Source: Nostoc sp. FACHB-152 (GTDB lineage: Bacteria > Cyanobacteriota > Cyanobacteriia > Cyanobacteriales > Nostocaceae). Taken from it: a DNA stretch of 64,000 nucleotides. The DNA lies in the NCBI RefSeq assembly GCF_014697475.1, contig NZ_JACJRV010000003.1, positions 248,001-312,000 on the forward strand, read 5' to 3'. A program made the position numbers and the translations under genes. Below are positions 55,525 through 64,000 of the stretch, one piece after another. Below the pieces are notes generated by a model. That model was not told the origin of the DNA and made no database searches. It saw nothing but the letters and a program-made list of their open reading frames with translations. How positions within the stretch are numbered: the first letter of the stretch is position 1; every line of letters begins with the position of its first letter.

Positions 55525-57231
55525 ATGTCTTACAAAGTGTCTCGTCGAGCTTACGCAGAAACCTACGGCCCGACAGTCGGCGATCGCATCCGTCTCGCAG
55601 ATACAGAATTATTTATACAAGTAGAACAAGACTTTACTACCTACGGCGATGAAGTGAAATTTGGCGGTGGTAAAGTTATTCGTGATGGGATGGGACAATC
55701 GCCCATTTCTAACGCTGATGGTGCAGTGGATTTAGTAATTACTAATGCCTTGATTCTCGATTGGTGGGGGGTAGTCAAAGCAGATATCGGCATTAAAGAT
55801 GGCAAGATATTTAAAATTGGGAAAGCAGGTAATCCTTATATTCAAGACAACGTAGATATTATTATTGGCCCTGGAACCGAAGCTTTAGCTGGGGAAGGAA
55901 TGATTCTTACAGCCGGCGGGATTGATAGCCATATTCATTTTATTTGTCCCCAACAAATTGAAGTTGCGATCGCCTCTGGAATCACAACGATGATTGGCGG
56001 TGGAACAGGCCCTGCTACGGGAACCAACGCTACCACTTGCACTCCCGGCCCTTGGAACATTTACCGGATGCTACAAGCTGCTGATGCTTTTCCGATGAAC
56101 TTAGGTTTTTTAGGTAAAGGTAATGCCAGTCAACCCCAAGCACTAGCAGAACAGGTGAAAGCTGGTGCAATGGGTTTAAAGCTGCACGAGGACTGGGGGA
56201 CAACTCCCGCCACTATTGATACTTGTCTCAGCGTAGCCGATGAATATGATGTGCAGGTAGCCATCCACACCGATACCCTCAACGAAGCTGGGTTTGTGGA
56301 AGATACGATCGCCGCCTTTAAAAACCGCACTATTCACACTTACCACACCGAAGGCGCAGGCGGTGGACACGCACCAGATATCATCAAAGTCTGCGGTCAA
56401 GCCAATGTGCTACCGTCTTCTACCAACCCCACCCGTCCTTATACAGTCAACACCTTAGATGAACACCTAGATATGTTGATGGTATGTCATCACCTTGACC
56501 CCAGCATTGCTGAGGATGTCGCCTTTGCCGAGTCTCGCATTCGTCGTGAAACTATCGCGGCTGAAGATATTTTGCATGACTTGGGCGCGTTTAGTATGAT
56601 TTCTTCTGACTCCCAAGCAATGGGGCGGGTAGGTGAGGTGATAATTCGTACTTGGCAAACTGCTCACAAAATGAAGATTCAACGAGGAAGTCTTGCTGGG
56701 GATAGCGAAGCCGATAATTTACGAGCCAAAAGGTATGTTGCTAAATATACTATTAATCCTGCCATTACGCACGGTATTGCTGATTATGTGGGTTCGGTAG
56801 AAGCAGGAAAACTAGCAGACTTATGCTTATGGCGACCTGGATTTTTTGGTGTCAAGCCAGAGATAGTAATTAAAGGCGGTATGATTGCATGGTCGCAAAT
56901 GGGTGATGCTAACGCCAGCATTCCCACGCCGCAACCAGTGCATATGCGCCCCATGTTTGGTAGTTTTGCAGGTGCGAAGAATGCCACATCTTTAACTTTT
57001 GTTTCGCAAGCTGCGTTAGAAAAAGACATTCCTAACCAGTTGGGTTTAAAAAAAGCGGTTGTTGCCGTTTCTGGAACACGTCAGTTAAGTAAGCGCGATT
57101 TAATCCTAAATGATGCCTTACCTGAGATTGAAGTAGATCCCGAAACTTATGAAGTCAGGGCCGATGGTGAATTATTAACTTGTGAACCTGCGACGGTTTT
57201 ACCAATGGCACAGCGATATTTTTTGTTTTAA
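55525..57231 (+). CDS. ureC: Urease alpha (catalytic) subunit
   Basis: 568 residues, complete. Nickel ligands are visible: H136 and H138 in [13 protein letters not shown], the carbamylated lysine K219 in [10 protein letters not shown]248 in [10 protein letters not shown], and H274 in [14 protein letters not shown]; the catalytic His is H322 in [14 protein letters not shown] (55514-55519) lies five bases before the ATG. Because ureC is separated from ureB, either transcription reads through the antisense gene or ureC has a promoter of its own. A strong hairpin terminates it. Confidence 0.98.
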   Translation: MSYKVSRRAYAETYGPTVGDRIRLADTELFIQVEQDFTTYGDEVKFGGGKVIRDGMGQSPISNADGAVDLVITNALILDWWGVVKADIGIKDGKIFKIGKAGNPYIQDNVDIIIGPGTEALAGEGMILTAGGIDSHIHFICPQQIEVAIASGITTMIGGGTGPATGTNATTCTPGPWNIYRMLQAADAFPMNLGFLGKGNASQPQALAEQVKAGAMGLKLHEDWGTTPATIDTCLSVADEYDVQVAIHTDTLNEAGFVEDTIAAFKNRTIHTYHTEGAGGGHAPDIIKVCGQANVLPSSTNPTRPYTVNTLDEHLDMLMVCHHLDPSIAEDVAFAESRIRRETIAAEDILHDLGAFSMISSDSQAMGRVGEVIIRTWQTAHKMKIQRGSLAGDSEADNLRAKRYVAKYTINPAITHGIADYVGSVEAGKLADLCLWRPGFFGVKPEIVIKGGMIAWSQMGDANASIPTPQPVHMRPMFGSFAGAKNATSLTFVSQAALEKDIPNQLGLKKAVVAVSGTRQLSKRDLILNDALPEIEVDPETYEVRADGELLTCEPATVLPMAQRYFLF

Positions 57232-57233
57232 AC

Positions 57234-57275
57234 AAGAAAGAGAGAATGCGATCGCACTCTCTCTTTCTTTTCTTA
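57234..57275 (+). terminator. ureC terminator
   Basis: AAGAAAGAGAGA (57234-57245) pairs with TCTCTCTTTCTT (57258-57269). The apex contains a HIP1-like TGCGATCGCA. TTCTT follows. Confidence 0.75.
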
Positions 57276-57417
57276 CCCCACTAGCTTTTAACTATCTGTC
57301 ATATGATGTTCGTCTTATTACACATCATCAAAACTTTTTTTATCGTCAGCCTTTACGATGAGTGTTCATCTAGACGCTATATTACAGAAGTTTTGTCACA
57401 ATCGGATTTTATCTTTT

Positions 57418-58257
57418 TTACTTAGAAGGTGATGCTGAACCGGGTTTGATACTATCGTTAGGTACGTTTGTAGTACCAGGATTTGTGCCGGAACCTGGTG
57501 TAGTTGTGCTACCAGGAATTGTGCTGGAATCTGGTGCAGTTGTGTCAGGAGTTGTGCTACCAGGAGTGCTAGAATCTGGTGCATTCAGATTGCGGGAGCC
57601 TGGTGCATTGGTGCCAGGAGTTGGACTACCAGGAGTAGTTTCAGGTGTAGTTGTACCAGGAGTAGTGTTACCAGGAGGGGTAGCATCTGGCGCAGTTGAG
57701 CCTGGATCTGAGGTACCAGGAGTAGTGTTACCTGGCGTGTTGATATTGCTACCAGGAGATGTCTCAGGTGTAGTTGTGCTACCAGGAGATGTCTCAGGTG
57801 TAGTTGTGCTACCGGGAGATGTCTCAGGTATAGTTGTGCTACCAGGAGATGTCTCAGGTGTAGTTGTGCTACCAGGAGATGTCTCAGGTGTAGTTGTGCT
57901 ACCAGGAGATGTCTCAGGTGTAGTTGTACCCTCTGGTGTAGTGGGGGTAGGAGGAGTTGTACCCTCAGGAGTGGGACTGCCAGGAGTTTGGATATCAGAA
58001 GGCTGTGTTCCTCCTGGTGTAGGCGCAGAAGTACTTGGTGAGGTCAATGGTTGACCGTTAGGACAACGAGAGTTATATGGGAAATTTTTACAAAGAATCT
58101 CGAAACCTTCTGGTGACAGCTTGATTTCCGTTGGAGAACTAGTGGGTGTGGTGCTGGATTGAGCAATTTGGGATTTACTGGATTGAGCAACAGCAACATT
58201 AGCGCTCAGAGCCAAAGTCAAGGCTGTACCAATCAACGACAGAGATTTTCCCTTCAT
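57418..58257 (-). CDS. Exported Pro/Thr/Ser-rich repeat protein
   Basis: 279 residues. Signal peptide MKGKSLSLIGTALTLALSAN ending at VAVAQS. A short folded-looking part follows (IKLSPEGFEILCKNFPYNSR with CPNGQPL, two cysteines). From about residue 75 onward the chain is low complexity: PGSTTTPETS-like units, of which six are nearly identical 30-base repeats (57751-57930), plus degenerate variants to the end. No LPxTG motif, anchor or membrane segment at the C-terminus. It is probably a secreted or periplasmic, possibly glycosylated, mucin-like protein. Repeat number is likely to vary between strains by slippage. Confidence 0.75.
   Translation of the reverse strand: MKGKSLSLIGTALTLALSANVAVAQSSKSQIAQSSTTPTSSPTEIKLSPEGFEILCKNFPYNSRCPNGQPLTSPSTSAPTPGGTQPSDIQTPGSPTPEGTTPPTPTTPEGTTTPETSPGSTTTPETSPGSTTTPETSPGSTTIPETSPGSTTTPETSPGSTTTPETSPGSNINTPGNTTPGTSDPGSTAPDATPPGNTTPGTTTPETTPGSPTPGTNAPGSRNLNAPDSSTPGSTTPDTTAPDSSTIPGSTTTPGSGTNPGTTNVPNDSIKPGSASPSK
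57751..57930. repeat. Six tandem 30-bp coding repeats
   Basis: Copies start at 57751, 57781, 57811, 57841, 57871 and 57901. Each encodes the ten residues TTPETSPGST in some register. The third copy carries two changes, and the last diverges at its end. Confidence 0.9.
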
Positions 58258-58705
58258 TATTAAATTAACCTCAACGGAAACAGAACACTCGCCCCATTAA
58301 ACCAGATATTTAAATAAATAAAATCATCCGAAATGCTGATGTTTAATTTTGCAACAAAGATTATCTAAAAATTATTGAACTATGTTAGATTTAAGAGTTT
58401 ACCACAGGTTTTAGAGTTTTTAGAAATACAAAAATAAAAAGTTAATAATCTAGTTATTCAACGAACAAGGCTAATAAAATCAGTCTTTTAAAGCAAGGAA
58501 CAAAAATTTATTGCGGTAAATCCAATCACCTTAGATAGAAAATTTAATCCTAGGCTCTAAATTATTGTCATGGTGTAAGATTGAATCGACAAAAATTTTC
58601 TACAGCCAAATTCTACTTTGGCTTACGAGTAAAATGGTGGAAGACCTGTATGGAGATCGCCATTACCCGATTCTTCACTAAAAATAATTGTGATGTAAAT
58701 AACCG
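58258..58705. other. Divergent spacer between the repeat protein and PBP
   Basis: AT-rich, about 450 bases. Promoters for both divergent genes must lie here, but I recognise no specific site and no gene. Confidence 0.5.
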
Positions 58706-60976
58706 ATGAGTTCCCCCCAACCCCCTCACAAGCCACAGACGTTACTTGGTCAACTGACTCAAGCAGTACATACTATTCAAGCTAGGGTTGATTTTTCTAA
58801 GCTAGCACTTAAACCTAACGCCAAAGTACCAGAACTGTGGGTACAAGATTCGGGGGCGGACAAGGCGGAGATATATCCACTGTTGGGCGATCGCTACATC
58901 CTCGGCAGAAGCTCTAAATCTTGCGATATAGTAATTCGCAACCCAGTTGTTAGCCAAATCCATCTTTCATTATCGCGTGACTCTACACAACGCAAGCCAG
59001 TTTTCATAATTAGAGATGAAAACTCTACTAATGGCATTTATCGCGGTAAACGGCGGCTCTCTTCCTTAGAAATGCGGCATGGCGACATTATCACTTTAGG
59101 GCCACCAGAACTAGCGGCATCAGTCAGACTGCAATATGTTGATCCGCCACCTTGGTATTTAAAAGCTGCAACCTGGGCAGGTTATGGTGTTGGCGGGGCG
59201 ACGGCATTATTAGCATTAGTCATTGGTGTCGAATCGCTGAAATTCAAGGTCAGACCTTTACCAACCGCAACTCGCGCCCCAGTTATAGTTTACGCCCGTG
59301 ATGGCTCAACGCCTCTACGTGAGCCGCGCACGACTTCCCACGTAGATATGAAACGGCTGCAAGATTTTGGCCCCTATTTAGCCAACGCTGTAGTCGCCTC
59401 AGAAGATAGCCGTTATTACTGGCACGTTGGCGTAGATCCTTTGGGTGTTTTACGTGCCGTGTTAATTAATACTCGCAGTGGAGATTTACAACAAGGAGCC
59501 AGTACAGTTACCCAACAAGTCGCTCGTAGCTTGTTCCGTGACTATGTTGGTAATCAAGACTCCTTGGGGCGGAAATTGCGTGAGGCGATAGTTGCTCTCA
59601 AATTAGAAACTTTTTACAGCAAAGATGAGATTTTGCTGACTTACTTAAACCGGGTATTTTTGGGCGGTGATACTTCTGGCTTTGAAGATGCTGCTCAGTT
59701 TTACTTTGAAAAGTCAGCTAAAGAATTAACCCTGGCGGAAGCAGCAACGTTAGTAGGAATTTTGCCTGCTCCCAACGCTTTTGATTTTTGTGGTGATGGG
59801 CCAAATAAACTAGAAGCTGCTGATTACCGCAATCGCGTCATCAAGCGATTGCTGGAAATGGGCAAAATTTCCCAAGAAGAGGCTAACCGCGCCAGACGTT
59901 CTACAGTTCAAGTCAGCCCGAAAGTCTGCGAACAACAAGCCAAAACCATCGCTCCCTATTTTTACAGTTATGTCTTTCAAGAACTGGAATCAATCTTGGG
60001 GGAAGGCGCAGCTAGAGAAGGCAACTACATTATAGAAACCCAGCTAGACCCAACAATTCAAACCCAAGCTGAAACATCATTGCGGAACTCAGTGAATAAT
60101 GCTGGCTCCTCTTTTCGGTTTTCCCAAGGGGCGATGGTTACCCTAGACTCTAAAACAGGTAGTATTTTGGCAATGGTAGGCGGTACTGATTATCGCAAAA
60201 GCCAGTTCAATCGTGCTGTCCAAGCCAAAAGACAACCTGGTTCTACCTTTAAAATCTTTGCTTACACCGCCGCTATTCAACAGGGAATTTCAGCAAATAA
60301 ATCTTATTCTTGCGCTCCTTTAACTTGGCAAGGCTTTACATATAAACCCTGTCGTGCTGGTGCAGATGTCAGTTTAGATATTGCTACTGGTCTTGCCCTT
60401 TCTGAAAATCCCATTGCCTTAAGAGTTGCCCGCGAAATCGGCTTAAATAAAGTTGTTGCAATGGCACAAAATTTAGGAATAAAGTCACAACTTGATCCGG
60501 TTCCTGGTTTAGTACTGGGTCAAAGTGTAGTGAATGTTTTAGAAATGACAGGTGCTTTTGGTGCTATCGGGAATCAAGGTGTATGGAACCCACCCCACGC
60601 CATTAGCCGCATCCTTGACAGTGGCGATTGCAAAGATCGTAATGATTTAAAAAGCTGCCGTGTGATCTATTCCTTTGACCAAGACCGTGAAGCCAACAAA
60701 CGAGTCTTATCTACAGCAGTAGCTGATGAGATGACTACTTTGATGCGAGGTGTAGTCACCAGAGGTACTGGTCGTAGTGCTGCTATTGGTCTAGGAGAAG
60801 CTGGTAAAACAGGTACTACTGATAAAAACGTTGACCTGTGGTTTATTGGTTTTATTCCTAGCCGCCGCCTAGTTACAGGTGTCTGGCTAGGAAATGACAA
60901 TAATTCCCCCACCTCTGGCAGTAGCGCTCAAGCTGCTCAATTGTGGGGTAATTATATGGGTAAAATCACAAGATGA
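58706..60976 (+). CDS. FHA-domain class A penicillin-binding protein (bifunctional)
   Basis: 756 residues. An N-terminal FHA domain (about 60-145) has LGDRYILGRSSKSCDIVIRN and VSQIHLSLSRD, the phosphothreonine-binding loops. A single membrane helix follows (about 157-180). The GT51 glycosyltransferase domain shows AVVASEDSRYYWHVGVDPLG and QGASTVTQQVARSLFRD. The transpeptidase domain has the SxxK serine in KRQPGSTFKIFAY, SxN as SEN in GLALSENPIA and KTGT in GEAGKTGTTDKN. It polymerises and crosslinks peptidoglycan at the membrane. The FHA module suggests control by Ser/Thr kinases, unusual for PBPs in general but seen in cyanobacteria. Confidence 0.95.
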   Translation: MSSPQPPHKPQTLLGQLTQAVHTIQARVDFSKLALKPNAKVPELWVQDSGADKAEIYPLLGDRYILGRSSKSCDIVIRNPVVSQIHLSLSRDSTQRKPVFIIRDENSTNGIYRGKRRLSSLEMRHGDIITLGPPELAASVRLQYVDPPPWYLKAATWAGYGVGGATALLALVIGVESLKFKVRPLPTATRAPVIVYARDGSTPLREPRTTSHVDMKRLQDFGPYLANAVVASEDSRYYWHVGVDPLGVLRAVLINTRSGDLQQGASTVTQQVARSLFRDYVGNQDSLGRKLREAIVALKLETFYSKDEILLTYLNRVFLGGDTSGFEDAAQFYFEKSAKELTLAEAATLVGILPAPNAFDFCGDGPNKLEAADYRNRVIKRLLEMGKISQEEANRARRSTVQVSPKVCEQQAKTIAPYFYSYVFQELESILGEGAAREGNYIIETQLDPTIQTQAETSLRNSVNNAGSSFRFSQGAMVTLDSKTGSILAMVGGTDYRKSQFNRAVQAKRQPGSTFKIFAYTAAIQQGISANKSYSCAPLTWQGFTYKPCRAGADVSLDIATGLALSENPIALRVAREIGLNKVVAMAQNLGIKSQLDPVPGLVLGQSVVNVLEMTGAFGAIGNQGVWNPPHAISRILDSGDCKDRNDLKSCRVIYSFDQDREANKRVLSTAVADEMTTLMRGVVTRGTGRSAAIGLGEAGKTGTTDKNVDLWFIGFIPSRRLVTGVWLGNDNNSPTSGSSAQAAQLWGNYMGKITR

Positions 60977-61036
60977 ATTCGTAATTCGTAATTCGTAATT
61001 TTTAACTATGAATTACGAATTATCAATTACGAATTA
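60976..61036. terminator. Palindromic heptamer array between convergent genes
   Basis: ATTCGTA heptamers at about 60978-61000 face complementary ATTACGA words at about 61009-61035. They can form a hairpin between the converging PBP and DUF4335 genes. Confidence 0.5.
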
Positions 61037-62542
61037 TTAACGGTATCCCTGCCAAGGAGTTACATCAAGTTTGCCATTGGGCGTAAACACTACTTGGAAA
61101 TGAGCGAGTGGTTCTTGATTATTAGGTGCTGCGCCATTTGAACCATAAATGGCTTGAAACATATCTGGTAGGGGTGTTTCGCGGAAATGATTAAAGGCAA
61201 CTTGATTGAGAGGTTCATAATCAGCAATGATACCTTCTTTGTTGACTGCCACTCGGTAGCGTAAATCCTTGGTGTAACTAGGAGTTCCTTTCCAGCTTTG
61301 GCGAATGGTGTCGTATAGCTTTTTGTTTAAACCCTTAACTGTATTAGCGTCTGTGATTTTTTGACCTATTACTTGGGGTGTACTAGCGTAGCCACGCCAA
61401 GGGCTAACTTCTAGCACGCCTTTGTTAGTAAAAACAACTTTAAATTGAGCGATGGGTTCATTCGTAGAACGCTTTGCGGGATTGTAAAGCAGTTTTGGTA
61501 GAGGAGTTGATTCTATTGCCTCATTTGAGCCTTGATTTATTGCTTTATAACCAACGATCGCACCATCAGCCGCAACACCTACACGATAAACTAAATCTTG
61601 TTTCACTGTAGAGCGATCGCTCCAAGCTGGATCAATTTGATTCCAAACCTCACGATTCAAAGCCCGCAATTGTGATGGGTCGGTAATTTCGGTAACTGTC
61701 TTTAACAGGGCTTCTATATCTGCAACTGCGGGTGCTGTTGCTGCTGCGGTGGGTGTTGGTGCAGGAGTTGCAACTGCTACAGGAGATGCAGTTTCGGTAG
61801 GAGCGGTTGTTGGCGTAGCCGCAGTTATGGGAGATATCGCATTATTACTAGGAACGGTTGTTATTGGTGGCGTAGCCCCTGTACTAGTATTGGGTGTTGG
61901 TGTTGCGCTACTCTGTGGTTCTGGCTGCGGTTCTGGTGGACGGACTTGAGGAGGCGGAATCAAGCTAAAAGCTAAGGCGGCAGCTGCTACACTTGCCACT
62001 CCAATAGTTGCTGGCACGGCTTGCTTGAGTACAGCTTCACTAGCACCGCCATAACGTTTAGCAACTGGTTGTAGTTCTAGTGATAACTCTGGTAGAGTTT
62101 GGGTATCCGCAAAAAACTGATCTACAGCTTCTACTAAATCAAATAACTGCACCGTATTCATATCTATTTGAATCGGTGAATTAGTATTATGAGAATTTTG
62201 CTCTAAACCTTCTGTATTACTTTCAGAATGAACAATTAATCTATGCCTATTACTATTAATTTTTTGTAACTCTACTATTTCTGAATCCTGGTTATGAGCT
62301 TGTGCATTCGGCACATTGCTTAAAAATTCTTGGGCATAGGCACTAACAGCCCTCACCAAACTTTCAAAAAATTCTCTTCCTCCCACAAGAGGCTGTTTAT
62401 GACCAGATATATAGCATTCTACATTTACCAATATTGATAATTCTGGGCGCAATTCTTGTAAATGTGCCGCCCTTGTAGCATCGCTTAAACCCTCTAAAAG
62501 CAACGTACAGTTAGGGAGACTGTACTTACGTTGAATATTCAT
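61037..62542 (-). CDS. DUF4335 protein
   Basis: 501 residues, a cyanobacterial-specific protein. It begins MNIQRKYSLPNCTLLLEGLS, the conserved DUF4335 start. One hydrophobic helix lies near residue 190 (TIGVASVAAAALAFSLIPPP), then a Pro/Thr/Ala-rich linker to about residue 275. Two similar C-terminal modules follow, each containing LRYRV or LVYRV, a PLPxL/M motif, and a closing F-x-V-x-F-T-x-x-G/N-x-L-x-V-(S/T)-PW (FKVVFTNKGVLEVSPWRGYA and FQVVFTPNGKLDVTPWQGYR). It looks membrane-anchored with a duplicated C-terminal domain. Function unknown. Its start overlaps the end of the DUF3038 gene by four bases (ATGA), so the two form an operon. Confidence 0.88.
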   Translation of the reverse strand: MNIQRKYSLPNCTLLLEGLSDATRAAHLQELRPELSILVNVECYISGHKQPLVGGREFFESLVRAVSAYAQEFLSNVPNAQAHNQDSEIVELQKINSNRHRLIVHSESNTEGLEQNSHNTNSPIQIDMNTVQLFDLVEAVDQFFADTQTLPELSLELQPVAKRYGGASEAVLKQAVPATIGVASVAAAALAFSLIPPPQVRPPEPQPEPQSSATPTPNTSTGATPPITTVPSNNAISPITAATPTTAPTETASPVAVATPAPTPTAAATAPAVADIEALLKTVTEITDPSQLRALNREVWNQIDPAWSDRSTVKQDLVYRVGVAADGAIVGYKAINQGSNEAIESTPLPKLLYNPAKRSTNEPIAQFKVVFTNKGVLEVSPWRGYASTPQVIGQKITDANTVKGLNKKLYDTIRQSWKGTPSYTKDLRYRVAVNKEGIIADYEPLNQVAFNHFRETPLPDMFQAIYGSNGAAPNNQEPLAHFQVVFTPNGKLDVTPWQGYR

Positions 62543-63165
62543 GCCACTTCCCCGTCAAAAAGACTAATCCAGAATCGCTGCATTCCGGCTGTGCCAGTGC
62601 AGAATAGTAATTGTCCTAACAAATTAATAGCTAACTCATCTAATTTTTCGTCAGAAGTTAAAGCTAATACCCCAGAACGTCGAGCATTCATTCTACTTTT
62701 AAAATGGACGCGAAATCGCTCTAAATAATTAGATAAACGCAAATTTTGTTCTAGGGGAATCTGCTTGTCATTCATTTGTTGATATATCATGAGCATCTGG
62801 CGAATCACCACCGTTAACCGCCGTGCAATGTAGCAAGCAATGACCACTAGAGCTTTTGCTTCCATAATAGTTAAAGGACGGCGGATATTAGCTCTTCGCA
62901 TCGGGTTAGAGCTACGCATCCGCCACAAATTAACTCTGTCTTTAATAATTTCTTTTAAATCTAACTCTTCAGCAAAAGTTAAAATTGCTTCCGAACCACC
63001 AAGCTCTAAAGCTTCGATCGCCAGTAAAATTAAGTCAATTTGTAGCCGAGTTCGGGGTGGACATCCTTGTCCCGCGATCGCCGGATCTGGTAACGTGTCC
63101 AGAATCATCGGTAGTGATGCAGGCGCGGGACTGTTGAACGGCGTTAAGCTCGCGGAGACATTCAT
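62539..63165 (-). CDS. DUF3038 protein
   Basis: 208 residues from ATG 63165 (MNVSASLTPFNSPAPASLPM); the longer frame adds a hydrophobic stretch out of keeping with the family. Conserved stretches include IDLILLAIEALELGGSEAIL and MEAKALVVIACYIARRLTVV, helix-rich and probably soluble or peripheral. DUF3038 occurs only in cyanobacteria as far as I know and is often next to DUF4335, here with a four-base overlap. Function unknown. The conserved pairing argues for a joint role. Confidence 0.85.
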   Translation of the reverse strand: MNVSASLTPFNSPAPASLPMILDTLPDPAIAGQGCPPRTRLQIDLILLAIEALELGGSEAILTFAEELDLKEIIKDRVNLWRMRSSNPMRRANIRRPLTIMEAKALVVIACYIARRLTVVIRQMLMIYQQMNDKQIPLEQNLRLSNYLERFRVHFKSRMNARRSGVLALTSDEKLDELAINLLGQLLFCTGTAGMQRFWISLFDGEVA

Positions 63166-63606
63166 TCTATAAATTACCTTGTGCGCTTCCAACAGACTAG
63201 ATACAACTAGTACAACTAAATTTAAGATAAGTAGCCAAAAAATAACATTAAACTTGTGGCAGTAGCCATAATACTTCACGTATACATGACTTAACTTGTT
63301 CTCCTACAAGATTTACCTATAGTTAAATTTCAGTTTTTTCAGCATCAGTTTATCTTCCTTTATCATGAATAACAGCCATATTTAAGCTTGGTGTAGATTC
63401 TCCGTATCGTCAATGGCGGTGATACTAGAGTCTTAAAACCAGCGTATGACATTATAGTGTACGATTTTTCTGGGAATGAGAAATGAAAAGAGGAAACGGG
63501 GCAGGGAGCATGAGGGAATATCGCTGTCAGTTTTCCCTCTACTCCTTTTCTCCCCTATCGCTTCTTTCCTACTCCCCACTCCCTACTCCCTATTCCCTAA
63601 CTGTTT
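63166..63606. other. Spacer between DUF3038 and apt
   Basis: No gene. Pyrimidine-rich CCCTACTCCCTATTCCC-type repeat words near 63530-63598 precede apt. The promoters of both divergent genes should lie here. Confidence 0.5.
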
Positions 63607-64000
63607 ATGGATTTAAGATCTCTCATTCGTGACATTCCAGATTTTCCCAAGCCAGGCATTTTATTTCGAGATATTACTACTTTACTGCGCGATCCAGAGG
63701 GACTACGCTACACTATTGACTTTTTTACAGAAAAATGCAAAGAAGCTGGGTTTCAAGCAGATTATGTGCTTGGTATGGAATCACGGGGGTTTATTGTTGG
63801 CGCTCCATTAGCTTATAAATTAGAGGCGGGGTTTATTCCTGTTCGCAAAAGAGGTAAGTTACCCGCAGCCGTTCATTCAATTGAGTATGAGCTAGAGTAT
63901 GGTACTGACTGCTTAGAAATGCATCAAGATGCTTTGCACGCAGGTAGCCGAGTCTTAATTGTGGATGATTTAATTGCTACAGGTGGAACAGCCAGTGCCA
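63607..64000 (+). CDS. apt: Adenine phosphoribosyltransferase (partial, runs off the window)
   Basis: 131 residues visible from ATG 63607, with the end beyond the window. It makes AMP from adenine and PRPP for purine salvage. It starts [20 protein letters not shown], the usual APRT opening. [40 protein letters not shown] and the PRPP-binding loop [14 protein letters not shown] are all present. The normal length is about 172 residues, so roughly 40 are missing. Confidence 0.95.
   Translation, partial: MDLRSLIRDIPDFPKPGILFRDITTLLRDPEGLRYTIDFFTEKCKEAGFQADYVLGMESRGFIVGAPLAYKLEAGFIPVRKRGKLPAAVHSIEYELEYGTDCLEMHQDALHAGSRVLIVDDLIATGGTASA

Noticed and set aside
57446-58054. Plus-strand 202-residue frame rich in Val, Gly and Pro
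   Set aside because: It is the antisense shadow of the exported repeat protein. The opposite strand has a signal peptide and a sensible composition.

Overview
The window comes from a filamentous, heterocyst-forming cyanobacterium of the Nostocales. It carries hetR with all of its known functional residues, a PatX-type RGSGR peptide gene, apcF, cp12, gifA next to glnA, xisH/xisI and many copies of the HIP1 octamer GCGATCGC. Heptanucleotide (STRR-type) repeats fill many gaps. I recall the order apcF, glnA, gifA, patX, hetR from Anabaena PCC 7120, so much of 18-35 kb looks like conserved core. No tRNA, rRNA or CRISPR array was found.

Layout. 1-0.8 kb: the tail of an EamA-type transporter, a small element with Tn7-like/CAST-like inverted ends, and a palindromic MITE-like repeat. 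0.8-3.8 kb: a hypothetical protein and an SLH-domain beta-helix surface protein. 4.1-10.9 kb: seven same-strand stress genes (Mn-catalase, cupin, two zinc alcohol dehydrogenases, a small exported protein, an SRPBCC protein, a DJ-1/ferritin-like fusion). 11-18.5 kb: DUF6335, a sugar-type ABC ATPase, a flavin monooxygenase, ssb followed by an array of 63-bp repeats, Uma2, moaA, rpsD. 18.7-32.5 kb: a Cys-repeat exported protein, hetR, a coiled-coil/EamA fusion, a phosphate permease, dehydrogenases, a phosphatase-like protein, patX, Uma2 and a ferritin-like protein.

32.7-35.4 kb is a nitrogen-control block. An NtcA box overlaps the -35 region of gifA, which fits repression. Another NtcA box sits at activating distance from the glnA -10 element, and patX has an activating-type box too. 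Low nitrogen would thus raise glnA and patX and lower gifA, feeding the HetR differentiation circuit. 35.6-39.2 kb is an accessory, AT-rich island: xisH/xisI plus a two-gene unit of an unrecognised 154-residue protein and a Z1-domain SF2 ATPase, headed by helically phased palindromes. This unit is the best candidate for an undescribed, defence-like system.

39.3-42.1 kb: tlyA, cp12 and a GTPase. 42.8-53.5 kb: three large signalling genes, namely a diguanylate cyclase with a DXCF-type cyanobacteriochrome GAF and a second Cys-His GAF, a hybrid histidine kinase with two receivers and an HPt domain, and a PleD-like response regulator. They look like a light/redox to c-di-GMP module. 53.5-57.2 kb: ureD-ureA-ureB-ureC, interrupted between ureB and ureC by an antisense GxxExxY gene flanked by inverted repeats. 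57.4-64 kb: a repeat-rich exported protein, an FHA-fused class A PBP, the DUF3038/DUF4335 pair and the start of apt.
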